Positions 38,106-47,221 of a stretch of 64,000 nucleotides of DNA are shown one piece after another. Under the pieces are notes generated by a model. It made no database searches and was not told the origin of the DNA. It saw nothing but the letters and a program-made list of their open reading frames with translations. Position 1 is the first letter of the stretch; the number at the start of each line of letters is the position of its first letter. The stretch is from Lutibaculum sp963816555 (lineage in GTDB: Bacteria; Pseudomonadota; Alphaproteobacteria; Rhizobiales; Tepidamorphaceae): NCBI GenBank assembly GCA_963816555.1, contig CAWFLD010000020.1, forward strand, positions 160,699-224,698. The letters run 5' to 3'. A program made the position numbers and the translations under genes.

Positions 38106-39946
38106 CCCCTGAGCGCGCCGAGAAGGACCGCGCGGTAGAGGCGGTCGCTCGACGTCTTCGGGCGGTCGTAGCCCATGCGCGCCAGCGCCTCGTCTTCCTC
38201 CGCGTCCGGGGCGGGGCCGCGCCAGCCGGCCCAGGCGAGCTTCATGAGGGCGCGCTTGGAGCCGCTCGCCGAGCGCATGCGACCGAGCGCCGGCAGCAGG
38301 CGCTGCTCGGTCTCGGTGAAGTCGGTGCCGAACGGGAAGGGCGGCAGCTTGTCGCGCAGCGGCGCCAGCGCCTCCTCGATGCGCCCGGGCGTGTTGTGCC
38401 GGTGCTCGCCCGGGATGCGGAAGTCCTTGCCGATCTTGCCGGCCGACTTCGCGGTGTCGAGAAGCTCGTCCTGGAAGCGCGAATCCGTGATCGACAGCAT
38501 GGCGGCGATCGTGTCGCCGTCGCTTTGGCCGCGCAGGTCGGCGGCGCCGTATTCCGTCACCACGACGTCGCGCAGGTGGCGCGGGATCGTGGTGTGGCCG
38601 TAGGCCCAGCGGATGTTCGAGACGGTCTCGCCCTTCTGCTGGCGCGTCGCGCGCAGCGTGATGATCGAGCGTGCGTCGTGCAGCGCGAAGGCCTGGGCGA
38701 CGAAATTGTACTGCCCGCCGACGCCGCTGACGACGCGCCCGTCCTCGAGCTGGTCGGAGACGACGTCGCCGAGCAGGGTGGCCATCATCGCGTTGTTGCA
38801 GAAGCGCGCCTGCGTGCGGTCGCGCCGCTTCTCGGCCTCGCTGCCGTAGAGCTCGTTGATCCACGAGATCGCCGTCATGTGGAAGCGGTCGCGCTCGGCC
38901 TGCGTCATGCGCCTCAGGCGCTCGTAGAAGGCGCGCGGGCCGACGAAGAAGCCGGAATGGACGAGCGCGCCCTTCACCTCGCGCGCCACGACGCCCGCCT
39001 CGACGAGGTCGAGGAAGGAATCGACCAGCATCTCGCTGCAGCCGTAGAGGCCCCTGGCGAACGATTCGGCGTGGAACTCCGCGACATTCGTGCGGCTGCC
39101 GAGCCGGTCGAGCGCCTCGCGGAAGGTGCGGTTCTCGCGGTGGCGGAGGATCAGCGCCTGCGCCACCGCGTCGCCCATCGAGCCGATGCCGATCTGCAGC
39201 GTGCCGCCGTCCGGCACCATGCGCGCGACGTGCAGGGCGGTGGCGTGGTCGGCGAGCGACACGGGCTCCTTCGGCGGGGCGAAGAGCGGGAAGCCCTCTC
39301 CGGTGTCGAGGATGTCGGTGAAGACCTCCTCGCCGATCTCGGCGTCGCCGCCCATGAAGGGGAACTCGTCGTTGACCTCGCCGACGAGGATGATGCCGGT
39401 CTCGCCGGCGCGGCGGGCGGCCAGCAGGTCGAGCGTGATGTCGGCGTTCGAGGACAGGCTGTAGCGGCGGCCGCCGGCCGTCTCGCAGCTCGCCACGGCC
39501 TGCGCGAAGACGTTGACGCCCTGCTTCAGGGCGTAGCGCGCCGCGTGGGTGTAGTTGGCGGAGATGTAGTGGCGCTGCATCTCCTCGTTCGACAGCCAGC
39601 GGCCGGCCTGCACGAAGAACTCGTTGACCTGCACGTTCGGCGGCAGCGTGCCCTCGTGCATCGCCCGGGCGTAGGCGAGGTCGGGATAGCCGCCCATCGT
39701 CCGCTCGATGACGGGGTCGATGAAGCGCTTCTCGATGTCGCTGCGTCCCCACGGCTTCTCCAGCGTCAGCGCCGTGAAGATCGTCAGGCGGATCGAGCGG
39801 TCGGTGGTGGCGCGGGCGTAGAGGGCGTTGGCGATCGTGTTCGCCTTGCCGAGGCCGAGCGGCAGGCCGAGCACGATCTCGCGGCCCACCGTGTCGATGA
39901 TCGCGTCGACGACGCTCTCGGCGTCGCCGTGCCGCCTCGTCTGCAT
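38102..39946 (-). CDS. Acetyl-CoA hydrolase/CoA-transferase family protein
   Basis: 614 residues of the acetyl-CoA hydrolase/transferase family. 'LPLGLGKANTIANALYARA' starts the N-terminal domain; 'DGGTLQIGIGSMGDAVAQAL' and 'VVVTEYGAADLRGQSDG' are typical of the C-terminal domain, which in CoA transferases carries the catalytic Glu. Longer than ordinary 430-residue transferases. Follows the FadB-type gene by eight bases, so it probably releases or swaps CoA on products of this beta-oxidation operon. Substrate unknown. Confidence 0.82.
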   Translation of the reverse strand: MQTRRHGDAESVVDAIIDTVGREIVLGLPLGLGKANTIANALYARATTDRSIRLTIFTALTLEKPWGRSDIEKRFIDPVIERTMGGYPDLAYARAMHEGTLPPNVQVNEFFVQAGRWLSNEEMQRHYISANYTHAARYALKQGVNVFAQAVASCETAGGRRYSLSSNADITLDLLAARRAGETGIILVGEVNDEFPFMGGDAEIGEEVFTDILDTGEGFPLFAPPKEPVSLADHATALHVARMVPDGGTLQIGIGSMGDAVAQALILRHRENRTFREALDRLGSRTNVAEFHAESFARGLYGCSEMLVDSFLDLVEAGVVAREVKGALVHSGFFVGPRAFYERLRRMTQAERDRFHMTAISWINELYGSEAEKRRDRTQARFCNNAMMATLLGDVVSDQLEDGRVVSGVGGQYNFVAQAFALHDARSIITLRATRQQKGETVSNIRWAYGHTTIPRHLRDVVVTEYGAADLRGQSDGDTIAAMLSITDSRFQDELLDTAKSAGKIGKDFRIPGEHRHNTPGRIEEALAPLRDKLPPFPFGTDFTETEQRLLPALGRMRSASGSKRALMKLAWAGWRGPAPDAEEDEALARMGYDRPKTSSDRLYRAVLLGALRG

Positions 39947-39954
39947 GGCGAGCC

Positions 39955-42126
39955 TTACGCCCGGGCCGCGGCCGGGGCCTCGGCGGGGCCGCCGGATTTC
40001 TCCTCGCCCCGATCCTCGCCTTCATGCGCGAAGTGCTTGTCGATCGCCGCCCAGCCGGGATCGGGCGAGAAGCGCTCGCCGTGCTTCTTCTCCAGCCGCT
40101 TCAGGCTCGCCGTCACGTCGGAGATGCGGCGGTCACGGGCATATTTCATCGGGCCGCCGCGGAACGGCGCGAAGCCGGTGCCGAAGATCATCGCGCCGTC
40201 GAGCGCGTCGAGGTCGTCGATCACGCCCTCGCGGTAGCACGTGGCGCAGGCGTCGAGCATGGGCAGGATCAGCCGCTCGGTGATCTCGCGATCATAGGTG
40301 CCGCCCTTGTCGTTCTTCTGCGCCTTGCCGTCCTTCCACTCGTAGAGGCCCTTGCCGGTCTTCTTGCCGAGCTCGCCCTTCTCGACCTTGTCCTTCAGCC
40401 AGGCCGGCGTCTCCGGCAGCGGCCGGTCGATGCTGCCGCGCAGCATCCCGGCGACGTCCATGCAGATGTCGAGGCCGACCTGGTCGGCGAGCTCGATCGG
40501 GCCCATCGGCATGCCGAACTCCTCGGCGGCGCGGTCGATCGTCTCCTTCGACTTGCCCTCGTCGAGGAGCAGCAGCGCCTCCATGAGGTAGGGCATCAGC
40601 GCGCGGTTCACGAGGAAGCCCGGCGCGCTCTTCACCGGCGCCGGCAGGCGGTCGATCAGCGTGGTGAAGCTGGTGGCCTTGGCCAGCGCATCCTCGCTCG
40701 CCTGGTCGTGGCGCACGACCTCGACGAGCTGCATCCGCGAGACGGGGTTGAAGAAGTGCAGGCCGACGAAGCGCGACGGATCCTTCAGGTGGCCGCGCAG
40801 CTCCTCGAGGCGGATCGAGGAGGTGTTCGTCGCGAGGATCGCACCTTCCTTGAGCTGCGGCTCGACCTGCTCGTAGACCTTGCGCTTGATCTCGACCTTC
40901 TCCGGCACCGCCTCGATGACGAGGTCGGCGTGGCGGATGCCGTGGCCGTTCGGGTCCGGCACGAGCCGGTCCATCGCGTCGCGGATCTTGGCGCCTTCCT
41001 TGAGGATGCCCGTGAACAGCTCGTGGGCGTGGCCGACGGCCTTGCCGAGCACCTCGACCTTCATGTCCGACAGGGTGACGTCGAGGCCGCGCAGCGCACA
41101 CCAGGCGGCGATCTCGCCGCCCATCGCGCCGGCGCCGACGACGTGGACGTGGCCGAAGCTCGCCTTGCCCTTGCCGAGCGCCTTCATGTGCTCGCGCAGG
41201 AAGAAGACGCGGACGAGGTTGCGCGAGGTGTCGCTGACGAGGAGCCTGGCGAACGACCTGATCTCCTCGCGCTTCATCGCCTCGAAGTCGCCGCCGTGCT
41301 CCTCCCAGAGCGAGATCAGCGCCTCGGGCGCGGGGTAGTGCTCGGGCGGGGCCTTCTCGGCGGCCTGGGCGCGCATGCGGGAGGCGGCGAAGCGGCGGGC
41401 GGGATAGCTCGACAGCGTGCGGTCGCGGAACGAGCGGGCGTGGCTTTCGAGCGAGCCGGAGACCGCCGCCTTCACGGCGTTGAGGACGTGCCGCTCCTCG
41501 ATGACCTCGTCGACGAGGCCCATGCGCTTGGCGCGGCGGGCGGGATGGCTCTTGCCCGTCAGCATCATCGTCATCGCCTGGGTCGGGTCGATGAGGAAGG
41601 TCGAGCGCGCCGTGCCGCCGAGGCCCGGGTGCAGGCCGAGCATGACCTCGGGAAAGCCGAGCTTGGTGCCGTGGATGGCGATGCGCCGGTCGCAGGCGAG
41701 CGCGAGCTCGAGGCCGCCGCCGAGCGCGTAGCCGTGCATCACCGCGACGGTCGGGATCGCCAGCCTGTCGAGCCGGTCGACCACCTCGTGCGCCTGGCCG
41801 ATCTTCTGCGCGACCTCGTCGACCGTCTTCAGGTGCCGGAACTCGCCGATGTCGGCGCCGGCGATGAAGCCCGAGCGCTTGGCCGAGCGGATCACGAGCC
41901 CCTTCGGCCGGTCGCGCTCGATCTCGTCGAGCGCGGTGTTCAGCTCCTCGAGCACGTCCGCCGAGAGCGTGTTGGCGGAGGCGCCCTTCTTGTCCATGAC
42001 GAGCCAGGCGACGTTGTCGGCGTCGCGCGCCAGCCGCCAGTGCTCGAACCGGTCCTCGGTGACGTTGGCGGTCGGCCCGAGCTCGAGGTTGCGCTCTTCG
42101 AGGGCGCCCCAGACGATACCTGTCAT
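39955..42126 (-). CDS. fadJ: Multifunctional fatty-acid oxidation protein (FadB/FadJ type)
   Basis: 723 residues: enoyl-CoA hydratase domain ('RSGFIAGADIGEFRHL', 'HGYALGGGLELALACD', 'LPGLGGTAR'-type loop) and 3-hydroxyacyl-CoA dehydrogenase ('VHVVGAGAMGGEIAAWCAL', 'ILATNTSSIRLEEL', 'VGLHFFNPVSRMQLVEV'). It hydrates and then oxidises acyl-CoA in beta-oxidation. Works with the thiolase gene 14 bases upstream. ATG at 42124-42126. FadJ and FadB cannot be told apart safely by eye. Confidence 0.9.
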   Translation of the reverse strand: MTGIVWGALEERNLELGPTANVTEDRFEHWRLARDADNVAWLVMDKKGASANTLSADVLEELNTALDEIERDRPKGLVIRSAKRSGFIAGADIGEFRHLKTVDEVAQKIGQAHEVVDRLDRLAIPTVAVMHGYALGGGLELALACDRRIAIHGTKLGFPEVMLGLHPGLGGTARSTFLIDPTQAMTMMLTGKSHPARRAKRMGLVDEVIEERHVLNAVKAAVSGSLESHARSFRDRTLSSYPARRFAASRMRAQAAEKAPPEHYPAPEALISLWEEHGGDFEAMKREEIRSFARLLVSDTSRNLVRVFFLREHMKALGKGKASFGHVHVVGAGAMGGEIAAWCALRGLDVTLSDMKVEVLGKAVGHAHELFTGILKEGAKIRDAMDRLVPDPNGHGIRHADLVIEAVPEKVEIKRKVYEQVEPQLKEGAILATNTSSIRLEELRGHLKDPSRFVGLHFFNPVSRMQLVEVVRHDQASEDALAKATSFTTLIDRLPAPVKSAPGFLVNRALMPYLMEALLLLDEGKSKETIDRAAEEFGMPMGPIELADQVGLDICMDVAGMLRGSIDRPLPETPAWLKDKVEKGELGKKTGKGLYEWKDGKAQKNDKGGTYDREITERLILPMLDACATCYREGVIDDLDALDGAMIFGTGFAPFRGGPMKYARDRRISDVTASLKRLEKKHGERFSPDPGWAAIDKHFAHEGEDRGEEKSGGPAEAPAAARA

Positions 42127-42140
42127 TGTCGCGTACTCCC

Positions 42141-43445
42141 TCAGGCCGCTTCGATGAGCATGGCGCCGCCCTGGCCGCCGCCGATGCACTCGGTGGCGAT
42201 GCCGCGCTTCAGCTCCATGCGCTTCATGGCGTTCACGAGATGCAGCACGATGCGGTTGCCGCTGGTGCCGACGGGATGGCCGAGGCTGATCGCCCCGCCG
42301 TCGACGTTGAGCCGGTCGCGGTCGATCGTGCCCATCGCGCCGTCGGTGCCGAGCACCTTGCGGCAGAACTCGTCGTCGCCCCAGGCGCGCAGGCAGGCGA
42401 TGACCTGGGCGGCGAAGGCCTCGTTCAGCTCCCACAGCTCGACCTCGTCGAGGCCCATGCCGTGGCGCTTCAGGATCGCGCTCGAGCACATGACCGGGCC
42501 GAGGCCCATGATCGAGGGGTCGAGCGCCGACCACTCGCTGTCGCGGATCACCGCGAGCGGCGTCAGGCCGTGCTCCTTCACCGCCTCCTCGGAGGCGAGC
42601 ACCACCCAGGAGGCGCCGTCGGTGATCTGCGAGGAGTTGCCGGGCGTCACCTTGCCGTAGGGCCGCTCGAAGACCGGCTTCAGCTTGGCGAGCCGCTCCA
42701 CGGAGGAATCGCGGCGCACGCCGTCGTCGTGGTCGTAGACGGTGCCATCATTGGCGAAGGCGGGCTCGACCTCGTCCTTCAGCCAGCCCTCGTCCTGGGC
42801 GCGGGCGAGGCGCTGGTGGCTCTCGACGGCGTAGCGGTCGGCCTCCTCGCGCGAGATGTCGAAGATGTGGGCCAGCATCTCCGCCGTCTGGCCCATGTTC
42901 ATTTCCACGATCGGGTCGGTCAGGCCGCGCTCGAGGCCGACCACCGGCTTCATCATGCCGGGGCGGAACTGCGCGGCGGCGCGCGCCCTGGCGCCGGCCG
43001 ACTTCGCCTGGGCGAGGTCGGCGAACCACTCGACCGCGTCGCGCGAGTAGACGAGCGGCGAGTGCGACAGCGATTCCGCGCCGCCGGCGAGGATGAGGTT
43101 GGCGTGGCCCTCGCGGATGTAGCGGTAGCCGGTGTCGATCGACTGCATGCCGGAGCCGCAGTTTATCTGCACCGTGAAGGCCGGCATGTTCTCGCCCATG
43201 CCGAGCCTGAGCGCGGCGACGCGGGCGGGGTTCATCTCGTCGGCGATGACGTTGACGCAGCCGAGGATCACCTCGTCGAAGCTTTCGGGCGCCATCGGCT
43301 GGCGCAGGAGGAGCGGCCGGCCGCACTGCACGGCGAGGTCGACGGGCGTGAAGGGCCCGGGCTCGCCGCGGGCCTTGATGAAGGGGGTGCGGGCGCCGTC
43401 GACGATGTAGACGGGGCGTCCCGTGTCACGCTCGGCTGCTGGCAC
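42141..43445 (-). CDS. fadI: Acetyl-CoA C-acyltransferase (thiolase)
   Basis: 434 residues. Catalytic Cys in 'VQINCGSGMQSIDTG', the His of 'WELNEAFAAQVIACL' and the Cys/His loop 'AISLGHPVGTSGNRIVL' plus 'ECIGGGQGGAMLIE' are complete. Removes acetyl-CoA at the end of each beta-oxidation round. Between fadE (51 bases upstream) and the FadB-type gene. Confidence 0.9.
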   Translation of the reverse strand: MPAAERDTGRPVYIVDGARTPFIKARGEPGPFTPVDLAVQCGRPLLLRQPMAPESFDEVILGCVNVIADEMNPARVAALRLGMGENMPAFTVQINCGSGMQSIDTGYRYIREGHANLILAGGAESLSHSPLVYSRDAVEWFADLAQAKSAGARARAAAQFRPGMMKPVVGLERGLTDPIVEMNMGQTAEMLAHIFDISREEADRYAVESHQRLARAQDEGWLKDEVEPAFANDGTVYDHDDGVRRDSSVERLAKLKPVFERPYGKVTPGNSSQITDGASWVVLASEEAVKEHGLTPLAVIRDSEWSALDPSIMGLGPVMCSSAILKRHGMGLDEVELWELNEAFAAQVIACLRAWGDDEFCRKVLGTDGAMGTIDRDRLNVDGGAISLGHPVGTSGNRIVLHLVNAMKRMELKRGIATECIGGGQGGAMLIEAA

Positions 43446-43496
43446 GGTCCTCGGTCTCCTTCCTCATGGTCCCGTGCGGCACGGGACCGGTGGTGT

Positions 43497-45734
43497 TCAT
43501 TCCGCGGCGTGGGCCACCGCGGATCTCGGGCGCGCGCCCTTGGACAATTCGCCCGGCGCGAAGTCGTCGACGGTGCAGACTTCGGCGATCGCCGCCTCGG
43601 CGGCCTCCATCTTGCGCGCCTCGGCCTCGGTGATGACGCCCTTTTCCAGGCCTTCCGGCCATTCGAGACGCGCCTTCTTGAGCTTCTGGCGGATCGGCTC
43701 GACGGCGACCACGAGCTTCAGCGTGTGCTCGAGCCGGCCGATCTCGCCGTCCTCGTGGCCGATATAGAGGCCGTGACCCAGACGCTCGCGGGTCGCCGAC
43801 GGTTCCAGAATGAGTTGCGCGCACTGCTGCACGAGCCTGTCGGAGGGGCCGCGGCGACGCAGGCCGTAGGGCAGGGTGACCAGGCGCAGGAGGCCGGCCG
43901 CCCAGCGCGCCGGCATGTTGCGGAAGATCTCGTCGAGCCGCGTCTCGATGCGCGCGAAGCCCTGCTCCATGCAGAGGTCGACGAGGGGGATGTCGTCGGC
44001 CTGCCGCCCCTCGTCCTCGAAGCGCTTGAGGACGGCGGAGAGCAGGAACAGCTCCGACAGCACGTCGCCGAGCCGCGCCGAGATCGATTCCTTGCGCTTC
44101 AGCGCGCCGCCGAGCGTCAGGAGCGCCATGTCGGCGCTGATCGCGAAGGCGGCGGAGTAGCGCGACAGGCTGGCATAGTGGTGCGACACGGCTCCCGCGT
44201 CGGGCTTCGGCCCGCCGCCGGTCAGGGCACGGCCCCAGGCGCGGAAGAAGGTCTTCACGGAGTGGCCGACATGGCCCCAGAAGGCCTGGTCGAAGGCGTC
44301 GAGCGCCTCGGCCTTGTCGTCGATCTGCAGCGCGTTCATCTCCTTGATCAGCCACGGATGGGCGCGGATCGAGCCCTGGCCGAAGATGATCAGGTTGCGC
44401 GTCAGGATGTTGGCGCCCTCGACCGTGATGCCGACGGGAATGGCGCGGTAGAAGTGGCCGAGATAGTTGCGCGGCCCGTCGATGACGGTCTTGCCGCCGT
44501 GGATGTCCATCGCGTCGGTCAGCGTCTCGCGCATCCGGTAGGTGGCGTGCGCCTTCATGATGGCCGAGACGACGGCGGGGTGGTGGCCCTGGTCGAGGCC
44601 GGCGCAGGTGAAGCGGCGCGCCGCGTCGATCAGGTAGGCGGTGCCGGCGATCGGCCCCAGCCGCTCCTGCACGCCCTCGAACCTGCCGACGGGGATGCCG
44701 AACTGGCTGCGGATCCGGGCATAGGCGCCGGTCAGGCGCGCGGCGGCCGCCGCGGCCGCGGCCGCCTGCGAGGGCAGCGAGATGCCGCGGCCGGCGGCGA
44801 GCGCCGACATCAGCATCTTCCAGCCTTTGCCGACCTGCGCCTCGCCGCCGATGATGTGGTCGAGCGGGATGAAGACGTCGTGGCCCTCGGTCGGGCCGTT
44901 CTGGAAGAACTGCATGGCCGGCAGGTGGCGCCGGCCGGTCTCGACGCCCGGCAGGTCGGTGGGGATCAGCGCGACGGTGATGCCGCGGTCCTCCTCGCCG
45001 CCGAGGATGCCCTCGGGATCGCGCAGCTTGAAGGCGAGGCCGAGCACGGTGGCGATCGGCGCCAGCGTGATGTAGCGCTTCTTCCAGTTGAGGCGGATGC
45101 CGACGACCTCCTCGCCGTCGAACTCGTCGCGGCAGACGACGCCGGAATCGATCATCGCGGCGGCGTCGGAGCCGGCCTCGAGGCTCGTCAGGCCGAAGGC
45201 CGGCACCTCGCGCCCGTCGGCGAGGCGCGGCAGCCAGTGGTCGCGCTGCTCCTTCGTGCCGAACTGCATGAGAAGCTCGCCCGGCCCGAGCGAGTTCGGG
45301 ACCATCACCGAGACGGCGGCGGCGACGGAGCGCGTCGAGACGGTGCGCACGACCTCCGAATGGGCGTAGGCGGAGAAGCCCAGGCCGCCATACTCCTTCG
45401 GGATGATCATGCCGAAGAACTTGTTCTTCTTCAGGAACTCCCAGGCCTCGGCCGGCAGGTCGCCGTCCTCCCAGGTGATGCGCCAGTCGTCGATCATGGC
45501 GCAGAATTCCTGGACGGGGCCGTCGAAGAAGGCCTGCTCGTCGTCGCTCAGGCGCGCCTGCGGCGTGTCGAGCAGCTTCTGCCAGTCGGGATTGCCGGTG
45601 AACAGCTCGCCGTCCCACCAGACGTCGCCGGCCTCGATGGCCTCGCGCTCGGTCTCCGACATCGACGGCAGGGCCGTCTGCGCCCAGCGGAAGATCGGCT
45701 TGGTGATGTAGTCGCGACGGAACGTTCGCAGCAT
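43497..45734 (-). CDS. fadE: Acyl-CoA dehydrogenase FadE
   Basis: 745 residues, the long FadE type: acyl-CoA dehydrogenase fold ('FFGMIIPKEYGGLGFSAYAH', 'LTSLEAGSDAAAM', 'DIHGGKTVIDGPRNYLGHF') plus the C-terminal DUF1974 region. First oxidation step of beta-oxidation. The ATG at 45732-45734 follows 'aggaaggg'; a longer frame to 45827 is Arg-rich and unlikely. A Poly-Ala run ('QAAAAAAAAARL'-like, around residue 345) is unusual but in frame. First gene of the operon; a palindrome lies 145 bases upstream. Confidence 0.9.
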   Translation of the reverse strand: MLRTFRRDYITKPIFRWAQTALPSMSETEREAIEAGDVWWDGELFTGNPDWQKLLDTPQARLSDDEQAFFDGPVQEFCAMIDDWRITWEDGDLPAEAWEFLKKNKFFGMIIPKEYGGLGFSAYAHSEVVRTVSTRSVAAAVSVMVPNSLGPGELLMQFGTKEQRDHWLPRLADGREVPAFGLTSLEAGSDAAAMIDSGVVCRDEFDGEEVVGIRLNWKKRYITLAPIATVLGLAFKLRDPEGILGGEEDRGITVALIPTDLPGVETGRRHLPAMQFFQNGPTEGHDVFIPLDHIIGGEAQVGKGWKMLMSALAAGRGISLPSQAAAAAAAAARLTGAYARIRSQFGIPVGRFEGVQERLGPIAGTAYLIDAARRFTCAGLDQGHHPAVVSAIMKAHATYRMRETLTDAMDIHGGKTVIDGPRNYLGHFYRAIPVGITVEGANILTRNLIIFGQGSIRAHPWLIKEMNALQIDDKAEALDAFDQAFWGHVGHSVKTFFRAWGRALTGGGPKPDAGAVSHHYASLSRYSAAFAISADMALLTLGGALKRKESISARLGDVLSELFLLSAVLKRFEDEGRQADDIPLVDLCMEQGFARIETRLDEIFRNMPARWAAGLLRLVTLPYGLRRRGPSDRLVQQCAQLILEPSATRERLGHGLYIGHEDGEIGRLEHTLKLVVAVEPIRQKLKKARLEWPEGLEKGVITEAEARKMEAAEAAIAEVCTVDDFAPGELSKGARPRSAVAHAAE

Positions 45735-45878
45735 GGCGTGGCCCTTCCTGAAGGCGAAAACCCGGCGGCGGCGCGCCCTGTTCCTGTTCTCGGACGGGAC
45801 CATTCGTCTCATCGGCCGCCTGTCCACGCAATATAGGGAGCCCGAGGCGGGCGATAAATCGTGTCGTAGCGTAAGACG

Positions 45879-45898
45879 TGACGTTTCCGTAAACGTCA
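45879..45898. promoter_or_regulatory. Palindrome upstream of fadE, possible acyl-CoA regulator operator
   Basis: A 20-bp inverted repeat 'tgacgtttccgtaaacgtca' between fadE and phnF; its last three bases are the phnF stop. The half-sites 'tgacgttt/aaacgtca' resemble operators of regulators of acyl-CoA breakdown (LiuR or TetR type). It may instead be a weak phnF terminator. Confidence 0.4.
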
Positions 45899-46639
45899 GC
45901 TTGCCTCGCCGACCACCAGCTGCACCCGCTCGCCGGCCATGCGCGCGCGCGAAACGTGGGTCGGCGTGCCGTCCGGCGCCGTGTTGAGCGCCTCGCTCAC
46001 GAGCAGCGGCGCCCCGACCCGCACCGCAAGGAGCGTCGCCTCCTCGGGCGTCGCCGAGCGCGCCGTGATCCTCGTCTCACGCCGCACATAGTCGGCGACC
46101 CCGCAGGCGGCCAGCGACTTCGTGATCGAGCCGGTCCCGGCGTAGCGCTCCGCCAGGCCCTCGAAGCGCGGCAGCGGGAACCAGTGGGTCGCGAGGCTCA
46201 TCGGCTGGCCGGAGGCGAGGCTCAGCGTCTCGAGCCGCAGCACCGGATCGCCCGGCGCGCAGGCCAGCGCCGCGGCGACCTCATCGGCGGCCGCCTCCGT
46301 GCAAGAGGAGAGGAAGCGCCCCTCCGGCTCGCGCGCCTGCGCCGAGACGATCTCGGAGAAGCGCGTCCGGCGGCCGATCGGATAGTCGATGCGGCCGCCG
46401 CCGACGACGGTGCCCCGGCCGCGCTCCGGCCGCACCAGGCCCTGCCCGGCCAGCTCGCGCAGCGCCCGCCGCACCGTGTGGCGGTTGACGGCGAAGCGCT
46501 CGCCGAGCGCCACCTCGCCCGGCAGCAGGGTGCCGGCGCGATGGATGCCGCTTTCGATCTCCTCGCGCAGGACGTCGGCGATCTGCCGCCACAGGGCGAC
46601 GCCGCCGCGCCGGATGCGCATGTCCGTGCCGCTCGTCAT
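45896..46639 (-). CDS. phnF: GntR-family phosphonate regulator PhnF
   Basis: 247 residues. N-terminal GntR winged helix ('VALWRQIADVLREEIESG', 'LPGEVALGERFAVNRHTVRRAL') and a C-terminal UTRA ligand domain ('DYPIGRRTRFSEIVSAQ', 'LVSEALNTAPDGTPTHVSR') match PhnF. Divergent from phnG; likely repressor binding the palindrome between them. The ATG at 46639 was chosen because a longer frame would cover the operator with Pro/Ala-rich residues. Confidence 0.88.
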   Translation of the reverse strand: MTSGTDMRIRRGGVALWRQIADVLREEIESGIHRAGTLLPGEVALGERFAVNRHTVRRALRELAGQGLVRPERGRGTVVGGGRIDYPIGRRTRFSEIVSAQAREPEGRFLSSCTEAAADEVAAALACAPGDPVLRLETLSLASGQPMSLATHWFPLPRFEGLAERYAGTGSITKSLAACGVADYVRRETRITARSATPEEATLLAVRVGAPLLVSEALNTAPDGTPTHVSRARMAGERVQLVVGEAS

Positions 46640-46667
46640 CCGCGCGTCATACATCTGGCCTACCAGG

Positions 46668-46687
46668 TTGTATAGTTCTATAGACAA
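46668..46687. promoter_or_regulatory. Probable PhnF operator
   Basis: Imperfect palindrome 'ttgtatagttctatagacaa' in the phnF-phnG divergent gap, AT-rich against a very GC-rich background. Placed 28 bases upstream of phnF and 32 upstream of phnG, so one protein could block both promoters. Confidence 0.55.
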
Positions 46688-46719
46688 GTGATGCGACGGC
46701 GAGACGACGGATCCGGGCG

Positions 46720-47184
46720 ATGATCGAGCAGGAGGCGGAGCGGGCGACGGCGGAGCGCAAGGCGGCGATGGCCGTTCTGGCGCAGGCGCCGGCGCCGATG
46801 CTGGCGGAGAAATGGGCGGCGATGGCCGGCCAGCCGGCATGGAGCTGGCTGCGCGAGCCGCAGGCCGGCCTCGTCATGGTGCGCGGCCGCACGGGCGGCG
46901 GCGGCGCGCCGTTCAACCTCGGCGAGGTGACGGTGACGCGCTGCGCCCTCGAGCTCGAGACCGGCCAGACGGGCTTCGCCTGGATCATGGGCCGCGACGC
47001 CGAGAAGGCGCGGCACGCCGCGCTGTTCGACGCGCTGTGGCAGGACGAGGCGCGCCGCGGCGAGATCGAGCGCGACGTGCTGGCGCCGCTGCGCGCGGCG
47101 ATCGCGGCGGAGGACGCGCGCCGCGACGCCGAGACGGCGGCGACGAAGGTCGACTTCTTCACCCTGGTGCGCGGGGAGGATTGA
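46720..47184 (+). CDS. phnG: C-P lyase subunit PhnG
   Basis: 154 residues. 'WSWLREPQAGLVMVRGRTGG' and 'FNLGEVTVTRCALEL' are the PhnG signatures, with 'GFAWIMGRDAEKARHAALFDAL' following. With PhnH, PhnI and PhnJ it forms the core complex that joins phosphonate to ribose and cuts the C-P bond. First gene of the phnGHIJKL operon. Confidence 0.92.
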   Translation: MIEQEAERATAERKAAMAVLAQAPAPMLAEKWAAMAGQPAWSWLREPQAGLVMVRGRTGGGGAPFNLGEVTVTRCALELETGQTGFAWIMGRDAEKARHAALFDALWQDEARRGEIERDVLAPLRAAIAAEDARRDAETAATKVDFFTLVRGED

Positions 47185-47221
47185 GCGCGATGCCAGCCCT
47201 CACACGGGAAGGACGATGCCG

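Noticed and set aside
42126..45836. A plus-strand frame of over 1,200 codons opposite the fatty-acid oxidation genes
   Set aside because: Mirror of thiolase and fadE codons; residues are Asp/Arg/Gly/His-rich with no domain.
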